64,000 bases of DNA from Rhizobacter sp. (GCA_019635355.1 JAHBZQ010000001.1:3596001-3660000), one strand, 5' to 3'; shown: positions 16,856-24,527, counted from the stretch's first letter. Program-made: numbers and translations. Notes: generated from the letters alone by a model not told the origin.

Positions 16856-18015
16856 AGCTCGTGTGGGCGGTGATGTGCAAGGAGCTGGTCGATGCCTTGC
16901 GCGACCGGCGCACGCTGGCGATGGTGCTGGTCTCCGCGGTGCTGCTCGGGCCGCTGGTGCTGGTGGCCTTGTCGAGCCTCCTGGCCTCGTTCGAGGAGCG
17001 CGCCGAGCGGCGCGAGGTGGTGGCGGTGGGCATCGAGCATGCACCGGGGCTGGCCAACTTCCTGGCGCGGCAGAGCATGACCGTGAAGCCGGCGCCGACG
17101 AACTACGAAGACCTGTTGCGCCGCTCGAAGCTGCACGAGGCGGTGCTGGTGGTGCCGGCCGGCTTCGAGGAATCGCTGCTGCGCGGCGAGCAGCCGCAGG
17201 TGGAGGTGGTGCAAGACAGCGGCAACCGGCCCTCGCAGGCGAGTGCGGCGCGGGTCTCGCGGCTGCTGCAGGCCTACGCGCGCGAGCGCGGCTCGATCGG
17301 GCTGATGCTGCGCGGGGTGTCGCCGGAGCTGCTGTCGCCGATCGCGGTGCAGGAGCGCGACCTCGCCAGCACGCAGGCGCGCGCGGCGCAGCTCACTGCG
17401 ATGCTGCCCTTCTTCATCATGATGGCGGTGCTCTACGGCGCGCTGAACGCGGCGCTCGACACCACAGCCGGCGAGCGCGAGCGGGCCTCGCTGGAGCCCT
17501 TGCTGATGACGCCGTCGCCCCGGGTCGCGCTGGTGCTCGGCAAGTGGGCGGCGGTGGCGTCGCTCGCGATGCTGATCGCGGTGCTGAGCTGCCTCGGCTT
17601 CCTGCCGGCGCAGTGGCTCTTGCGCAGCGACACGCTGCAGGCGATGTTCCAGTTCGGCTGGGTCGAGGCGCTGTGGTTCCTCGCGGTATTGCTGCCGTTT
17701 GCCGCGGCCTTGTCGGCGGTGCTGATGGCGGTGGCGATCCGCTGCAAGACCTTCAAGGAGGCGCAGGCGGCCAGCACGCTGGTGGTGCTGGCGGTGTCGC
17801 TGCTGCCGCTGATGACCACCTTCAACCAGAGCGGCGAGGCGCCGTGGCACCTGTGGGTGCCGGCGCTTGCGCAGCACACGCTGATGACCAAGGTGCTGAA
17901 GGGCGAGGGCGTGGGCCCCGAGCAGCTGCTGGTGCCCGTCGTCGCCTGCGTGTTGCTGACGGCGCTCGGCGTGGGCTACGTGGCGCGGCGCTTGCGCGCC
18001 GCCGCGCTGCGGTAG
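16852..18015 (+). CDS. ABC transporter permease, NatB type
   Basis: A 387-residue permease of the ABC-2/NatB family. It has one N-terminal membrane helix (about residues 22-42), a large extracytoplasmic domain (about 45-185), then five or so helices from AAQLTAMLPFFIMMAVLYGAL to the C-terminus. The family motif DTTAGERERASLEPLLMTP marks the coupling region with the ATPase. Start is GTG at 16852, overlapping the stop of the ATPase gene as GTGA. It forms a transporter with the preceding gene. Confidence 0.88.
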   Translation: MKLVWAVMCKELVDALRDRRTLAMVLVSAVLLGPLVLVALSSLLASFEERAERREVVAVGIEHAPGLANFLARQSMTVKPAPTNYEDLLRRSKLHEAVLVVPAGFEESLLRGEQPQVEVVQDSGNRPSQASAARVSRLLQAYARERGSIGLMLRGVSPELLSPIAVQERDLASTQARAAQLTAMLPFFIMMAVLYGALNAALDTTAGERERASLEPLLMTPSPRVALVLGKWAAVASLAMLIAVLSCLGFLPAQWLLRSDTLQAMFQFGWVEALWFLAVLLPFAAALSAVLMAVAIRCKTFKEAQAASTLVVLAVSLLPLMTTFNQSGEAPWHLWVPALAQHTLMTKVLKGEGVGPEQLLVPVVACVLLTALGVGYVARRLRAAALR

Positions 18016-18025
18016 GCCGCGGCGT

Positions 18026-19156
18026 TCAGAGTCCGGCTTTCTTTTTATCGAGCCAGCCGAGCGACTTGGCGTGCAGGCTCTGGATGTAGAGCCGGTCGTC
18101 GGCTTCGGTGACGGCGGTGGTCTCGGGGTAGGTGCCGGTCGGGTCCTGCAGGTCGAGCAGGACCTTGCCCGATTCGTCGAACGCGACCACGTGGCCGTAG
18201 GCCGGCGGCACCGGCCACAGCGCCTTGGGCAATCTCATCGACAGCGAGCGCAGCCAGGGCTTGCCGGCGCTGTTGTCGATGAAGGCGCCGCGCGGTTTCA
18301 CGAGGCCCATCCAGACACGGCCGTCCTGGCCGCGCATCAGGTTGTCGGGGTAGCCGGGGAGGTTTTGCATCAGGATGCTCGCGGTGGCCGTCGGGGCTTT
18401 GGCGCTCACGGCCGTGGCGCTGGTGGCGACCTTCCAGACGCGGTACTCGCCGGTCTCGGCGACGAAGAGGTGCTGCTCGTCGGCGGAGAGCGCCACGCCG
18501 TTGGGGAAGCACAGGTCGGCGAGCAGCACGCGCGTCGCCTTCGTCGCGGGGTCGTACTCGAGCAGGCGGCCGGTCGACTGGTGCTCGATGATGTCGAGCA
18601 CGCTCGCGTTGAAGGTGCCACCCCAGGCCTTGGCGCCGAAGCGCTGGCTGGCGTCGGTGAAATAGATCTTGCCGCTCTTGGCGACCACCACGCCGTCGGC
18701 ATAGGCGATGGGGGTGTTGTCGACGCTGTCGGTGAGCAGCTCGAGCTTCACGCTCGCGCCGCTGCCGGTGGCGCGGAAGAGGCCGCCGTGCGGGCCGGCC
18801 ATCGGATCGGCGATGACCATCGCGCCATCGGCATCGAAGTCGAAGCCGAGCGGGCGGCCGCCGGTCTGGATGACCACCTCGCGGCCGGAGCCGTCGGGGC
18901 GCATGCGGATGATGGCGCCGCTTTCCACCGCGATGTAAAGCCAGCCGTTGCGAAAGACGATGTGCTCGGGGCCCTGGTGGCTGCCGAGGTCGAGCAGCTC
19001 AAGCCCGGCCAGGCGGGTGTTGGCCGCATGCGCGCCGGTGTAGCCCGGCGTCGGCGCCGCGGTCCACGCGACCGGCTTCACCGGCACCGGCCACGCCAGC
19101 AGGTAGGCCACGAGCGCGGCGACGACCACGAACAAGGCGAGCAGCAATCGGCGCAT
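18026..19156 (-). CDS. SMP-30/gluconolactonase or strictosidine-synthase-like beta-propeller protein
   Basis: A 376-residue protein with an N-terminal membrane anchor or signal (MRRLLLALFVVVAALVAYLLAW). A six-bladed propeller of the strictosidine-synthase/APMAP group follows: GLELLDLGSHQGPEHIVF, KIYFTDASQRFG, STGRLLEYDPATKATRVLLADLCFPNGVALSADEQHLFVAETGEYRVWK, and a final blade with YGHVVAFDESGKVLLDLQDPTG. Related proteins are calcium-dependent lactonases or arylesterases, and the metal site (PNG, DN) looks intact. The substrate is unknown. Start at 19156 was set by AAAGGAGGAGG seven bases upstream. The gene is divergent from elaA with a 49-base gap. Confidence 0.85.
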   Translation of the reverse strand: MRRLLLALFVVVAALVAYLLAWPVPVKPVAWTAAPTPGYTGAHAANTRLAGLELLDLGSHQGPEHIVFRNGWLYIAVESGAIIRMRPDGSGREVVIQTGGRPLGFDFDADGAMVIADPMAGPHGGLFRATGSGASVKLELLTDSVDNTPIAYADGVVVAKSGKIYFTDASQRFGAKAWGGTFNASVLDIIEHQSTGRLLEYDPATKATRVLLADLCFPNGVALSADEQHLFVAETGEYRVWKVATSATAVSAKAPTATASILMQNLPGYPDNLMRGQDGRVWMGLVKPRGAFIDNSAGKPWLRSLSMRLPKALWPVPPAYGHVVAFDESGKVLLDLQDPTGTYPETTAVTEADDRLYIQSLHAKSLGWLDKKKAGL

Positions 19157-19205
19157 CGGAAACCTCCTCCTTTGAATGGGGCCCGAGTATGCGCATGATG
19201 TGCGC

Positions 19206-19700
19206 ATGAATCAGCCCGTTGCATCCCTGAGCCTCACCTGGCGCATTGCGCGCCTGGAGGAGCTGTCGCCCCTCGAACTGGCCCGCCTCTATCGCGCGCG
19301 GCAGACGGTGTTTGCCATCGAGCAGAACAGCATCTACCTCGACGCCGACGAGGCCGACGAGCACTCGTTCCACATCGCCGCATGGTCGCCCGCGCACGCG
19401 ATGCCGCTCGCCTGCGCCCGCCTCGTCGACCCCGGCGTGAAGTACGCCGAGCCATCGATGGGCCGCGTGGTCACCACCGCCGCGGGCCGCGGCGCCGGCC
19501 TCGGCCGCGAGCTGGTGGCGCGTGTGCTGAGGCTGTCCGACGAGCGCTTCCCGGGGCAGGGCAATCGCATCTCGGCGCAGTCGTACCTGCGCGGCTTCTA
19601 TGGCAGCTTCGGCTACCAGGCGGTGGGCGAGGAGTACCTGGAAGACGGCATCCCTCACATCGAGATGCTGATACCGGCCGGCCCCATGGCCCGTCAATGA
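19206..19700 (+). CDS. ElaA-type GNAT N-acetyltransferase
   Basis: A 164-residue GNAT. ELARLYRARQTVFAIEQNSIYLDADEADEHSFH and the coenzyme-A loop GRVVTTAAGRGAGLGRELVARVL are followed by the ElaA signature SYLRGFYGSFGYQAVGEEYLEDGIPHIEML. The acceptor of ElaA proteins is not established. Start is ATG at 19206. An in-frame Met ten codons upstream is possible but would overlap the divergent promoter region. The 3' end is followed by a 360-base stretch with no gene on either strand. Confidence 0.9.
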   Translation: MNQPVASLSLTWRIARLEELSPLELARLYRARQTVFAIEQNSIYLDADEADEHSFHIAAWSPAHAMPLACARLVDPGVKYAEPSMGRVVTTAAGRGAGLGRELVARVLRLSDERFPGQGNRISAQSYLRGFYGSFGYQAVGEEYLEDGIPHIEMLIPAGPMARQ

Positions 19701-19713
19701 CAAGTTCTTGGCA

Positions 19714-19742
19714 TTGGCCCCCGCGCCGGAGCGGCTTAGTCT
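19714..19742 (+). promoter_or_regulatory. Possible sigma-70 promoter upstream of structured stretch
   Basis: TTGGCC (19714-19719) and TAGTCT (19737-19742) are separated by 17 bases, a correctly spaced but imperfect -35/-10 pair. The predicted start near 19749 coincides with the first hairpin of the candidate RNA. Confidence 0.3.
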
Positions 19743-19748
19743 TTGCCT

Positions 19749-20041
19749 GTTGCCGACACGGCAAACGCATGGACCCCTGCTCCACGAGAGAGGGGCCGAC
19801 GTGGACAGGCTCCCGGGTCGGGGAGGACACAAGGGAGGCGTGAGGTCTGCAGCAGCCGACGAGCGGCCGCCACCATCACGCCAGCCCGAGGGCCTGGCCA
19901 CGTCGGCATCCATCGGCCCGCTGGCGCTCAGCCGGGCTCGCACGATCCGCATCGGGTCTCCAACCGGGTTGCTCTCGCAACCTGCACCTACCGGGGTGTT
20001 TCCCAGGCCACCCGTGCCCGTGCGGTGGCCTGTCTTTCTTT
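19749..20041 (+). ncRNA. Candidate structured non-coding RNA of unknown family
   Basis: The stretch after elaA holds no convincing gene but carries a series of perfect short hairpins. They are TTGCCG-ACA-CGGCAA (19750-19764), CCCCT/AGGGG (about 19776-19797), GGTTGC-TCTC-GCAACC (about 19967-19982) and the terminator stem at 20005-20031. It begins at a possible promoter and ends in a terminator, about 290 bases in all. I do not recognise it as 6S, tmRNA, RNase P RNA, SRP RNA or a known riboswitch. It could simply be the 3' untranslated tail of elaA. Confidence 0.3.
20005..20041 (+). terminator. Rho-independent terminator
   Basis: AGGCCACC (20005-20012) pairs perfectly with GGTGGCCT (20024-20031) around an 11-base loop and is followed by GTCTTTCTTT. 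It ends a plus-strand transcript from elaA or from the candidate RNA. Confidence 0.7.
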
Positions 20042-20061
20042 GTGCCTGTGCGTTGCGAGCC

Positions 20062-20469
20062 TCAGTGCTCCACGCGCTCCAGCGCGCGTTGCACCTCGCT
20101 CTGCCAGGGCAGGGCGTGCACCAGCTCGTTGAGGCACAGCGTGGCCTCGAAGCCGGTGAGCACCTTGCCCTTCATGCCCACGAACTGCAGGTTGGTGACG
20201 AGCCCGAAGGGGTCGGCCATCGCGACCACGCCTTCCTGGATCTCGACCCAGTCCCAGGCCACGCCGGCCGCGCCTTCGCCCGACGGGCCGCCCCAGAGGG
20301 TCTGGCCGGTGGTGGGGCTGTCGGCATCGCCGGGCTTGAGCACGCGGGTTCCGAGGTGCACGAAGTTGAGACTGGGGGCCTGCTGGATGGGGCAGGTGAC
20401 GGGGGGCCACGCACACACGATCCACGCGGGCGCGGCAGCGACATGAGGTTTGGACAATGGGCGCAGCAT
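20062..20469 (-). CDS. Hypothetical protein divergent from first luxR gene
   Basis: A 135-residue protein that I do not recognise. It has a Pro/Ala-rich start, then a stretch WGGPSGEGAAGVAWDWVEIQEGVVAMADPFGLVTNLQFVG that reads like a compact beta-rich cytoplasmic domain, and a helical Leu/Glu-rich end (LNELVHALPWQSEVQRALERVEH). There is no signal peptide or membrane helix. No good ribosome-binding site precedes the chosen Met at 20469, so the start is uncertain. It lies divergent to luxR1. The tandem lux-box-like sites are between the two, so it may be under the same control. Confidence 0.55.
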   Translation of the reverse strand: MLRPLSKPHVAAAPAWIVCAWPPVTCPIQQAPSLNFVHLGTRVLKPGDADSPTTGQTLWGGPSGEGAAGVAWDWVEIQEGVVAMADPFGLVTNLQFVGMKGKVLTGFEATLCLNELVHALPWQSEVQRALERVEH

Positions 20470-20525
20470 GAGAGTCCGATGGTTGTTGGAGTGGCCGCAT
20501 GGTGCGCACAAGCCGGGCCCTTCGC

Positions 20526-20561
20526 AGCTGTCAACCCTGCCAGCTGTCAAACATGACAGGT
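20526..20561. promoter_or_regulatory. Two overlapping lux-box-like operators upstream of luxR1
   Basis: AGCTGTCAACCCTGCCAGCT (20526-20545) and AGCTGTCAAACATGACAGGT (20542-20561) each fit CTG-N10-CAG, the lux-box core. Each has 7 of 10 base pairs symmetric, and they overlap by four bases as a direct repeat of AGCTGTCA. TGTAATCT at 20561-20568 resembles a -10 element, which would place the upstream box near -40, the activator position. The downstream box would overlap the promoter core. The second box ends 70 bases before the luxR1 start. Confidence 0.6.
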
Positions 20562-20631
20562 GTAATCTGTGGCAGGTCGCCGGTCGTGGGCGACACTGCT
20601 CAGCAACAAGTGCCTTCAGGGCCAAACAGGG

Positions 20632-21360
20632 ATGGATCACGAGTTACATCACGGCGACTACCTCGCGGTGCATGAGGTGTCGACCGCAGACGAGCTGCAG
20701 GCGTGCGTGGTGCGTTTCGCGCAGCGGCTGCAGTTCCAGACGGTCTCGCTCACCACGGTGCTGGAGCGGCCGGGCGACGAGCCGGAGTTCCGCTCGGTGC
20801 ACAACACACCGGCGGCTTACCGCGACAGTTTTGCCAACCTCGACGACGCCAAGGTCGACCCCGTCAGCCAGCACTGCAAGCACAGCCACCGCCCGCTGGT
20901 GTGGGACCAGTCCACCTACGCGCACGCAGGGCAGGGCGCGGCTTGGGAACACCAGGCGCAGTACGGCTACCGCACCGGCATCGCGGTGGTGCACCACTTG
21001 CCGAACGGGCGCCACATGATGTTCGGCCTCGACCGTGCCGCGCCGCTCGTGCCCAACTCCGCCGAGGTGACCCGCGCACTCGCCGCGGCGCAACTCTTTG
21101 CCACCTACGCCCTCGAGCCCGCGATGCGTTTGCTCGCCCCGCCCGAGCTGGAGCAGCACAAGGGCCTGGCCCTCTCACCGCGCGAACTCGAAGTGCTGCG
21201 CTGGACGATGGAAGGCAAGACCGCCTGGGAGATCGGGCGCATTCTTGGCATCGCGGAAAACACGGCGATCCGGCACGCGCACAACGCTTCAAGAAAGCTC
21301 GGGTGTTCGAGCAAGCACCATGCGGTGGTGAAGGCGTTGAGGTTGGGGTTGATTCAGTGA
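20632..21360 (+). CDS. LuxR-type transcriptional regulator, first of three in tandem
   Basis: A 242-residue regulator. The N-terminal autoinducer-binding-type domain (about 20-165) keeps the DPV motif (Asp76) and Trp91, but the Trp normally found before it (TraR Trp57) is a Tyr in NTPAAYRDSF. A VDPVSQHCK block with Cys82 is shared with the two sister proteins. The C-terminal LuxR helix-turn-helix runs from LSPRELEVLRW to KALRLGLIQ (about 177-242). No luxI gene is in the window. Its stop is 11 bases before luxR2, so the two are probably cotranscribed from the promoter with lux-box-like sites. Confidence 0.9.
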   Translation: MDHELHHGDYLAVHEVSTADELQACVVRFAQRLQFQTVSLTTVLERPGDEPEFRSVHNTPAAYRDSFANLDDAKVDPVSQHCKHSHRPLVWDQSTYAHAGQGAAWEHQAQYGYRTGIAVVHHLPNGRHMMFGLDRAAPLVPNSAEVTRALAAAQLFATYALEPAMRLLAPPELEQHKGLALSPRELEVLRWTMEGKTAWEIGRILGIAENTAIRHAHNASRKLGCSSKHHAVVKALRLGLIQ

Positions 21361-21371
21361 GGAAGGCCGAC

Positions 21372-22094
21372 ATGCTTCGAGGCGGTTCCCTCGCCGTGTT
21401 CGAGGCGCGCACGCCCGACGAACTGCATCGGGCGGTGGAGCGCTTTTCAGGACAGCTGGGCTTTCAGACTTACTCGGCCGCGGCGGTCATCGATCACCTT
21501 CGGGGTGATGACCCGGCGCAATTTTTCTCCGTGGAGAACACGCCTGAGGACTATCTGGACGCCTACAACGATCCTGCGCGTGCGCGCCTCGACCCTGTCA
21601 TGCAGCACTGCAAGTGGAACAGCGTTCCTTTGGTGTGGGACCAGGCGACCTACGTGAAGGCAGGGCGTGCCGACTTGTGGGAGCAGCAAGCTCAGTTCGG
21701 GTATCGATTCGGCATCACCATGGCGATGCACCTGCCAGGAGGGCGTCACTTCGTCTACGGCGTCGAACGCGATCAGTCCTTGCCGAAGTGCCCGGACGAG
21801 ATTACCCACGTCGTCGCATCGCTCGTGATGTTTGCCGTCCATGCTCAGGATGCCGCGATGCGTGTCCTGCTGCCTCCGAGCACGCCGACGGCAGGCGTGC
21901 CCGCTCTGAGCCCGCGAGAGCTCGAAGTGCTGCGCTGGACGATGGATGGCAAGACCGCCTGGGAAGTGGGCCGCATTCTGGGGATCGCGGAAGACACGGT
22001 GGCTCGTCATGCGCACAGTGCGACGCGCAAGCTGGAGTGTTCGAGCAAGCACCATGCGGTGGTGAAGGCGTTGAGGCTCGGGTTGATCCAGTAG
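21372..22094 (+). CDS. LuxR-type transcriptional regulator, second of three in tandem
   Basis: A 240-residue paralogue of the preceding gene. Ligand-domain residues Asp74 (LDPVMQHCK) and Trp89 are kept. The TraR-Trp57 position is Tyr (PEDYLDAY). The helix-turn-helix is almost identical to that of LuxR1 (LSPRELEVLRWTMDGKTAWEVGRILGIAEDT...KHHAVVKALRLGLIQ), so the two may bind the same operators. The N-terminal domains differ far more, suggesting divergence of ligand. It starts 11 bases after luxR1 behind a GGAAGG ribosome-binding site and has no promoter space of its own. Confidence 0.9.
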   Translation: MLRGGSLAVFEARTPDELHRAVERFSGQLGFQTYSAAAVIDHLRGDDPAQFFSVENTPEDYLDAYNDPARARLDPVMQHCKWNSVPLVWDQATYVKAGRADLWEQQAQFGYRFGITMAMHLPGGRHFVYGVERDQSLPKCPDEITHVVASLVMFAVHAQDAAMRVLLPPSTPTAGVPALSPRELEVLRWTMDGKTAWEVGRILGIAEDTVARHAHSATRKLECSSKHHAVVKALRLGLIQ

Positions 22095-22175
22095 GCGGTG
22101 CGGCCACGCTTCCTTTCGTATCATGGCCGCCGAACGCTGTCGGCGAAGGCCGTGAACATGTCGAGGGTCTAGCTC

Positions 22176-22898
22176 ATGTCAAGCCTGCTTCAAAGTGGCT
22201 ACTTGTCCGTCCTTGAGGCCAAAACGAAGGACGAGTTGCTTGCACACGTCGTGCGGTTTGCGCGGGACCTTGGCTTTCAGACGGTCACCGCATCAACCGT
22301 CATCGACCATTTCATCGGCGATTCAGAGTTCATTTGGATCGACAACGCGCCGGCGGGGTATCGCGAGATCGGAGAGGACCGCAATACCGCCAAGCGCGAT
22401 CCCGTGATGCAGCATTGCAAGCACAAGAGCGTCCCCATCATTTGGAGCCAAAACACCTACCTCGATGCCGGTCAGGCTGAGGTGTGGGAGGAGCAAGCTA
22501 GGTTTGGGTACCGGCATGGCATCTGTCTTGCACTCCACATGCCCGAGGGGCGGCACTTCCTGTTCGGCGTGGACCGCGACCAACCCTTGCCCAAGGATGT
22601 GACGGAAATTACCCGCATGGTCGCTGCGTTGCAGCTCTACGCGGTGCACGCACAGGAAGCTTCGGTTCGCTTGTTGCAACCGGCTGTGGTCTCCCAAGAA
22701 GGGCCCTCTCTCACACCGCGTGAGCTCGAAACGTTGCGGTGGACGATGGAAGGGAAGACCGCTTGGGAGGTGGCCAACGTCCTGGGCATCAGCGAACGCA
22801 CTGCCGTGCTGCACGCGAACAACGCGATGCACAAACTCGGGTGTGTCAACAAGCACCAGGCGGTTTTGAAAGCATTGCGACTGGGGTTGATCCGCTGA
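22176..22898 (+). CDS. LuxR-type transcriptional regulator, third of three in tandem
   Basis: A 240-residue paralogue. It has Asp75 in RDPVMQHCK and Trp90 in PIIW. The Trp57-equivalent is again Tyr (PAGYREIG), and the Tyr61-equivalent is lost. The helix-turn-helix (LTPRELETLRWTMEGKTAWEVANVLGISERTAVLHANNAMHKLG) is the most divergent of the three. An 81-base gap separates it from luxR2 and contains no CTG-N10-CAG site. Codon and base use are visibly less GC-rich than in the surrounding genes, which suggests a separate origin. It is directly upstream of the peptide-export operon. Confidence 0.9.
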   Translation: MSSLLQSGYLSVLEAKTKDELLAHVVRFARDLGFQTVTASTVIDHFIGDSEFIWIDNAPAGYREIGEDRNTAKRDPVMQHCKHKSVPIIWSQNTYLDAGQAEVWEEQARFGYRHGICLALHMPEGRHFLFGVDRDQPLPKDVTEITRMVAALQLYAVHAQEASVRLLQPAVVSQEGPSLTPRELETLRWTMEGKTAWEVANVLGISERTAVLHANNAMHKLGCVNKHQAVLKALRLGLIR

Positions 22899-22930
22899 GT
22901 TGGCTCACCCCGGGGTTTCTCGGAGTGCAT

Positions 22931-22950
22931 CCCTGTAAGAGCTGACAGTT
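22931..22950. promoter_or_regulatory. lux-box-like operator upstream of the peptide gene
   Basis: CCCTGTAAGAGCTGACAGTT has the CTG-N10-CAG core with CTGT/ACAG arms. Its inner 16 bases match the luxR1 site (20544-20559) at 12 positions. It ends 72 bases before the peptide start codon, against 70 for luxR1. TGCAAT at 22972-22977 sits where a -10 element would be if the box is centred near -42. Confidence 0.6.
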
Positions 22951-23022
22951 ACCGGCCGTCGTGGTGGCTGCTGCAATGTGTTCAGTGCACATCGCCTTGT
23001 GCACAGCCCACAGGAGCACACC

Positions 23023-23166
23023 ATGCAGCCCACCACCACCAAGAGCGTTCCCGGTTCCAGCGTTTCTCCCAAGCAGCAGCCTGGGCAAACAGTTCCCGCG
23101 CCGCAACCGCTGCCGCCGGAACTGCTGCGGCAGGTGTCCGGTGGCGCCCCCCGCCCCATGTGGTGA
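23023..23166 (+). CDS. Double-glycine leader peptide precursor (predicted core APRPMW)
   Basis: A 47-residue peptide with AGGAG eight bases before its ATG. The leader is Pro/Gln/Ser/Thr-rich and ends in LPPELLRQVSGG. Relative to the cleavage site this gives Leu -12, Leu -7, Val -4, Gly -2 and Gly -1, the pattern recognised by C39 peptidase domains (the usual Glu -8 is at -9). Cleavage would free a six-residue core, APRPMW, ending in Trp. No cysteine, serine or threonine is in the core, so lantibiotic-type modification is excluded. The HlyD gene starts 16 bases later. A longer frame from 22978 is less likely, since it lacks this ribosome-binding site. Confidence 0.8.
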   Translation: MQPTTTKSVPGSSVSPKQQPGQTVPAPQPLPPELLRQVSGGAPRPMW

Positions 23167-23182
23167 TTGTTGGTAACGGGCC

Positions 23183-24442
23183 ATGCCCTCCCTCTTCCGC
23201 CCTGAAGTCGTCGAAGGTCGACGGCAACAGTGGCTGGGCAGCATCCAGCTGATCCGGCCGGTATCCCTCGCCGTGCTCACCGCTCTCGTCGCCCTCACGG
23301 CGGCGGCGGCGGCAACATACCTATCGCTCGGGGAGTACACGCGCAAAGCACGTGTGAGTGGATACCTGGTGCCGGATCGGGGCGTGATCCGACTCGTGCC
23401 GCCGCAGGCGGCAACTGTCGTCGAGCGGCACGTGGCGGAAGGGCAGGTGGTCAAGCGTGGCGACGTGCTCTTCGTGTTGTCGATGGAGCGGGCCACGCTC
23501 CGCGGCGACACGCAGGCCGCCGTGCAGGCCTCGCTCGCGGCCCGCGAGAAGAGCCTCAAACAGTCGACCGAACACCAGCAGCGCCTGCAGCAAACGCAGG
23601 CGGCTGCGCTGCAGCGGCAGATCGCCGACATGCAGCAGGAACTGTCGCAAATCGGCGCCGAGGCGGCATTGCAAGCGCAGCGCCTCGCGCTCGCGCAGCA
23701 GGCGCAGGCGCGGCTGGAGTCGCTGCGCAACGACAACTTCGTGTCGTCTGCGCAGGTGCAGGCCAAGGCCGAAGAGGTGCTGGGCCTGCGCGCCCAGTTG
23801 CAGAGCCTGGAGCGCCAGCGTGCCGTGCAACAGCGCGAGATCGGCAACCTCGAAGCGCAGGCGCGCGAGCTGCCGTTGCGCATGCAGGCACAGCAAGGCG
23901 AGCTGGAGCGTGACCTCGCGGTCGTCGCGCAGCGCTCGGCCGAAAGCGAAGCGCAGTCGCGTCTCGTGGTGCGCGCGCCCGAAGACGGCATGGTGACCGC
24001 CGTGGTCGCCGAGCGCGGCCAGCCGGTCACGCCGGGCGTGGCGCTCGCCAGCCTGCTGCCGGCCGATGCCAAGCTGCAGGCGCATCTGTTTGCGCCGTCG
24101 AGTGCGGTGGGTTTCCTGCACTCGCACCAGGCGGTGCAGCTGCGCTACCAGGCCTATCCGTATCAGAAGTTCGGCCACCACGCGGGCGAGGTGCTGCAGG
24201 TGTCGCGCACGCCGCTGCAGGCGGCCGAGCTGGCGGGACTTTCACTGCCAGCGCGCGCGGCCGACGACCGCGAGCCGCTGTACCGCATCACCGTGTCGCT
24301 GGACCAGCAGGCGGTGCAGGCCTACGGGCGTGCGCAGCCGCTCGCCCCCGGCATGCAACTCGACGCCGACGTGCTGCTCGACCGCCGTCGCCTGATCGAG
24401 TGGATCTTCGAGCCCCTGCTGAGCGTGACGGGGCGCGTATGA
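23183..24442 (+). CDS. HlyD-family periplasmic adaptor for peptide export
   Basis: A 419-residue membrane-fusion protein resembling the CvaA/MchE group. It has a cytoplasmic N-terminus, one membrane helix (about residues 28-48), a lipoyl half-motif with PPQAATVVERHVAEGQVVKRGDVLFVL, a long coiled coil (about 105-250, many Gln/Glu/Ala) and the second half-motif SRLVVRAPEDGMVTAVVAERGQPVTPG. It would link the inner-membrane ABC exporter to an outer-membrane TolC-type channel, which is not encoded here. It follows the peptide gene by 16 bases and precedes the exporter. Confidence 0.9.
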   Translation: MPSLFRPEVVEGRRQQWLGSIQLIRPVSLAVLTALVALTAAAAATYLSLGEYTRKARVSGYLVPDRGVIRLVPPQAATVVERHVAEGQVVKRGDVLFVLSMERATLRGDTQAAVQASLAAREKSLKQSTEHQQRLQQTQAAALQRQIADMQQELSQIGAEAALQAQRLALAQQAQARLESLRNDNFVSSAQVQAKAEEVLGLRAQLQSLERQRAVQQREIGNLEAQARELPLRMQAQQGELERDLAVVAQRSAESEAQSRLVVRAPEDGMVTAVVAERGQPVTPGVALASLLPADAKLQAHLFAPSSAVGFLHSHQAVQLRYQAYPYQKFGHHAGEVLQVSRTPLQAAELAGLSLPARAADDREPLYRITVSLDQQAVQAYGRAQPLAPGMQLDADVLLDRRRLIEWIFEPLLSVTGRV

Positions 24443-24479
24443 ACCGCCAAGGAAACGCCGGGCCGTCCCAAGTTTCCTT

Positions 24480-24527
24480 GCCCCCCTCGGGGGGCGGGCT
24501 GGGCGAAGCCTGGACCTGGGGGCAGCA
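24480..24527. repeat. GC-rich hairpin repeat inside the export operon
   Basis: GCCCCCCTCGGGGGGC (24480-24495) is a perfect hairpin followed by GGCTGGGCGAAGCCTGGACC. It fills most of the 103-base gap between the HlyD gene and the exporter gene. It looks like the short intergenic repeats scattered through Burkholderiales genomes. It has no U-run, so it may tune rather than end transcription. Confidence 0.5.

Noticed and set aside
19708..20556. Plus-strand open frame after elaA
   Set aside because: It is low-complexity and Arg/Pro/Ala-rich, crosses a strong terminator and runs antisense to the hypothetical gene at 20062-20469. No ribosome-binding site.
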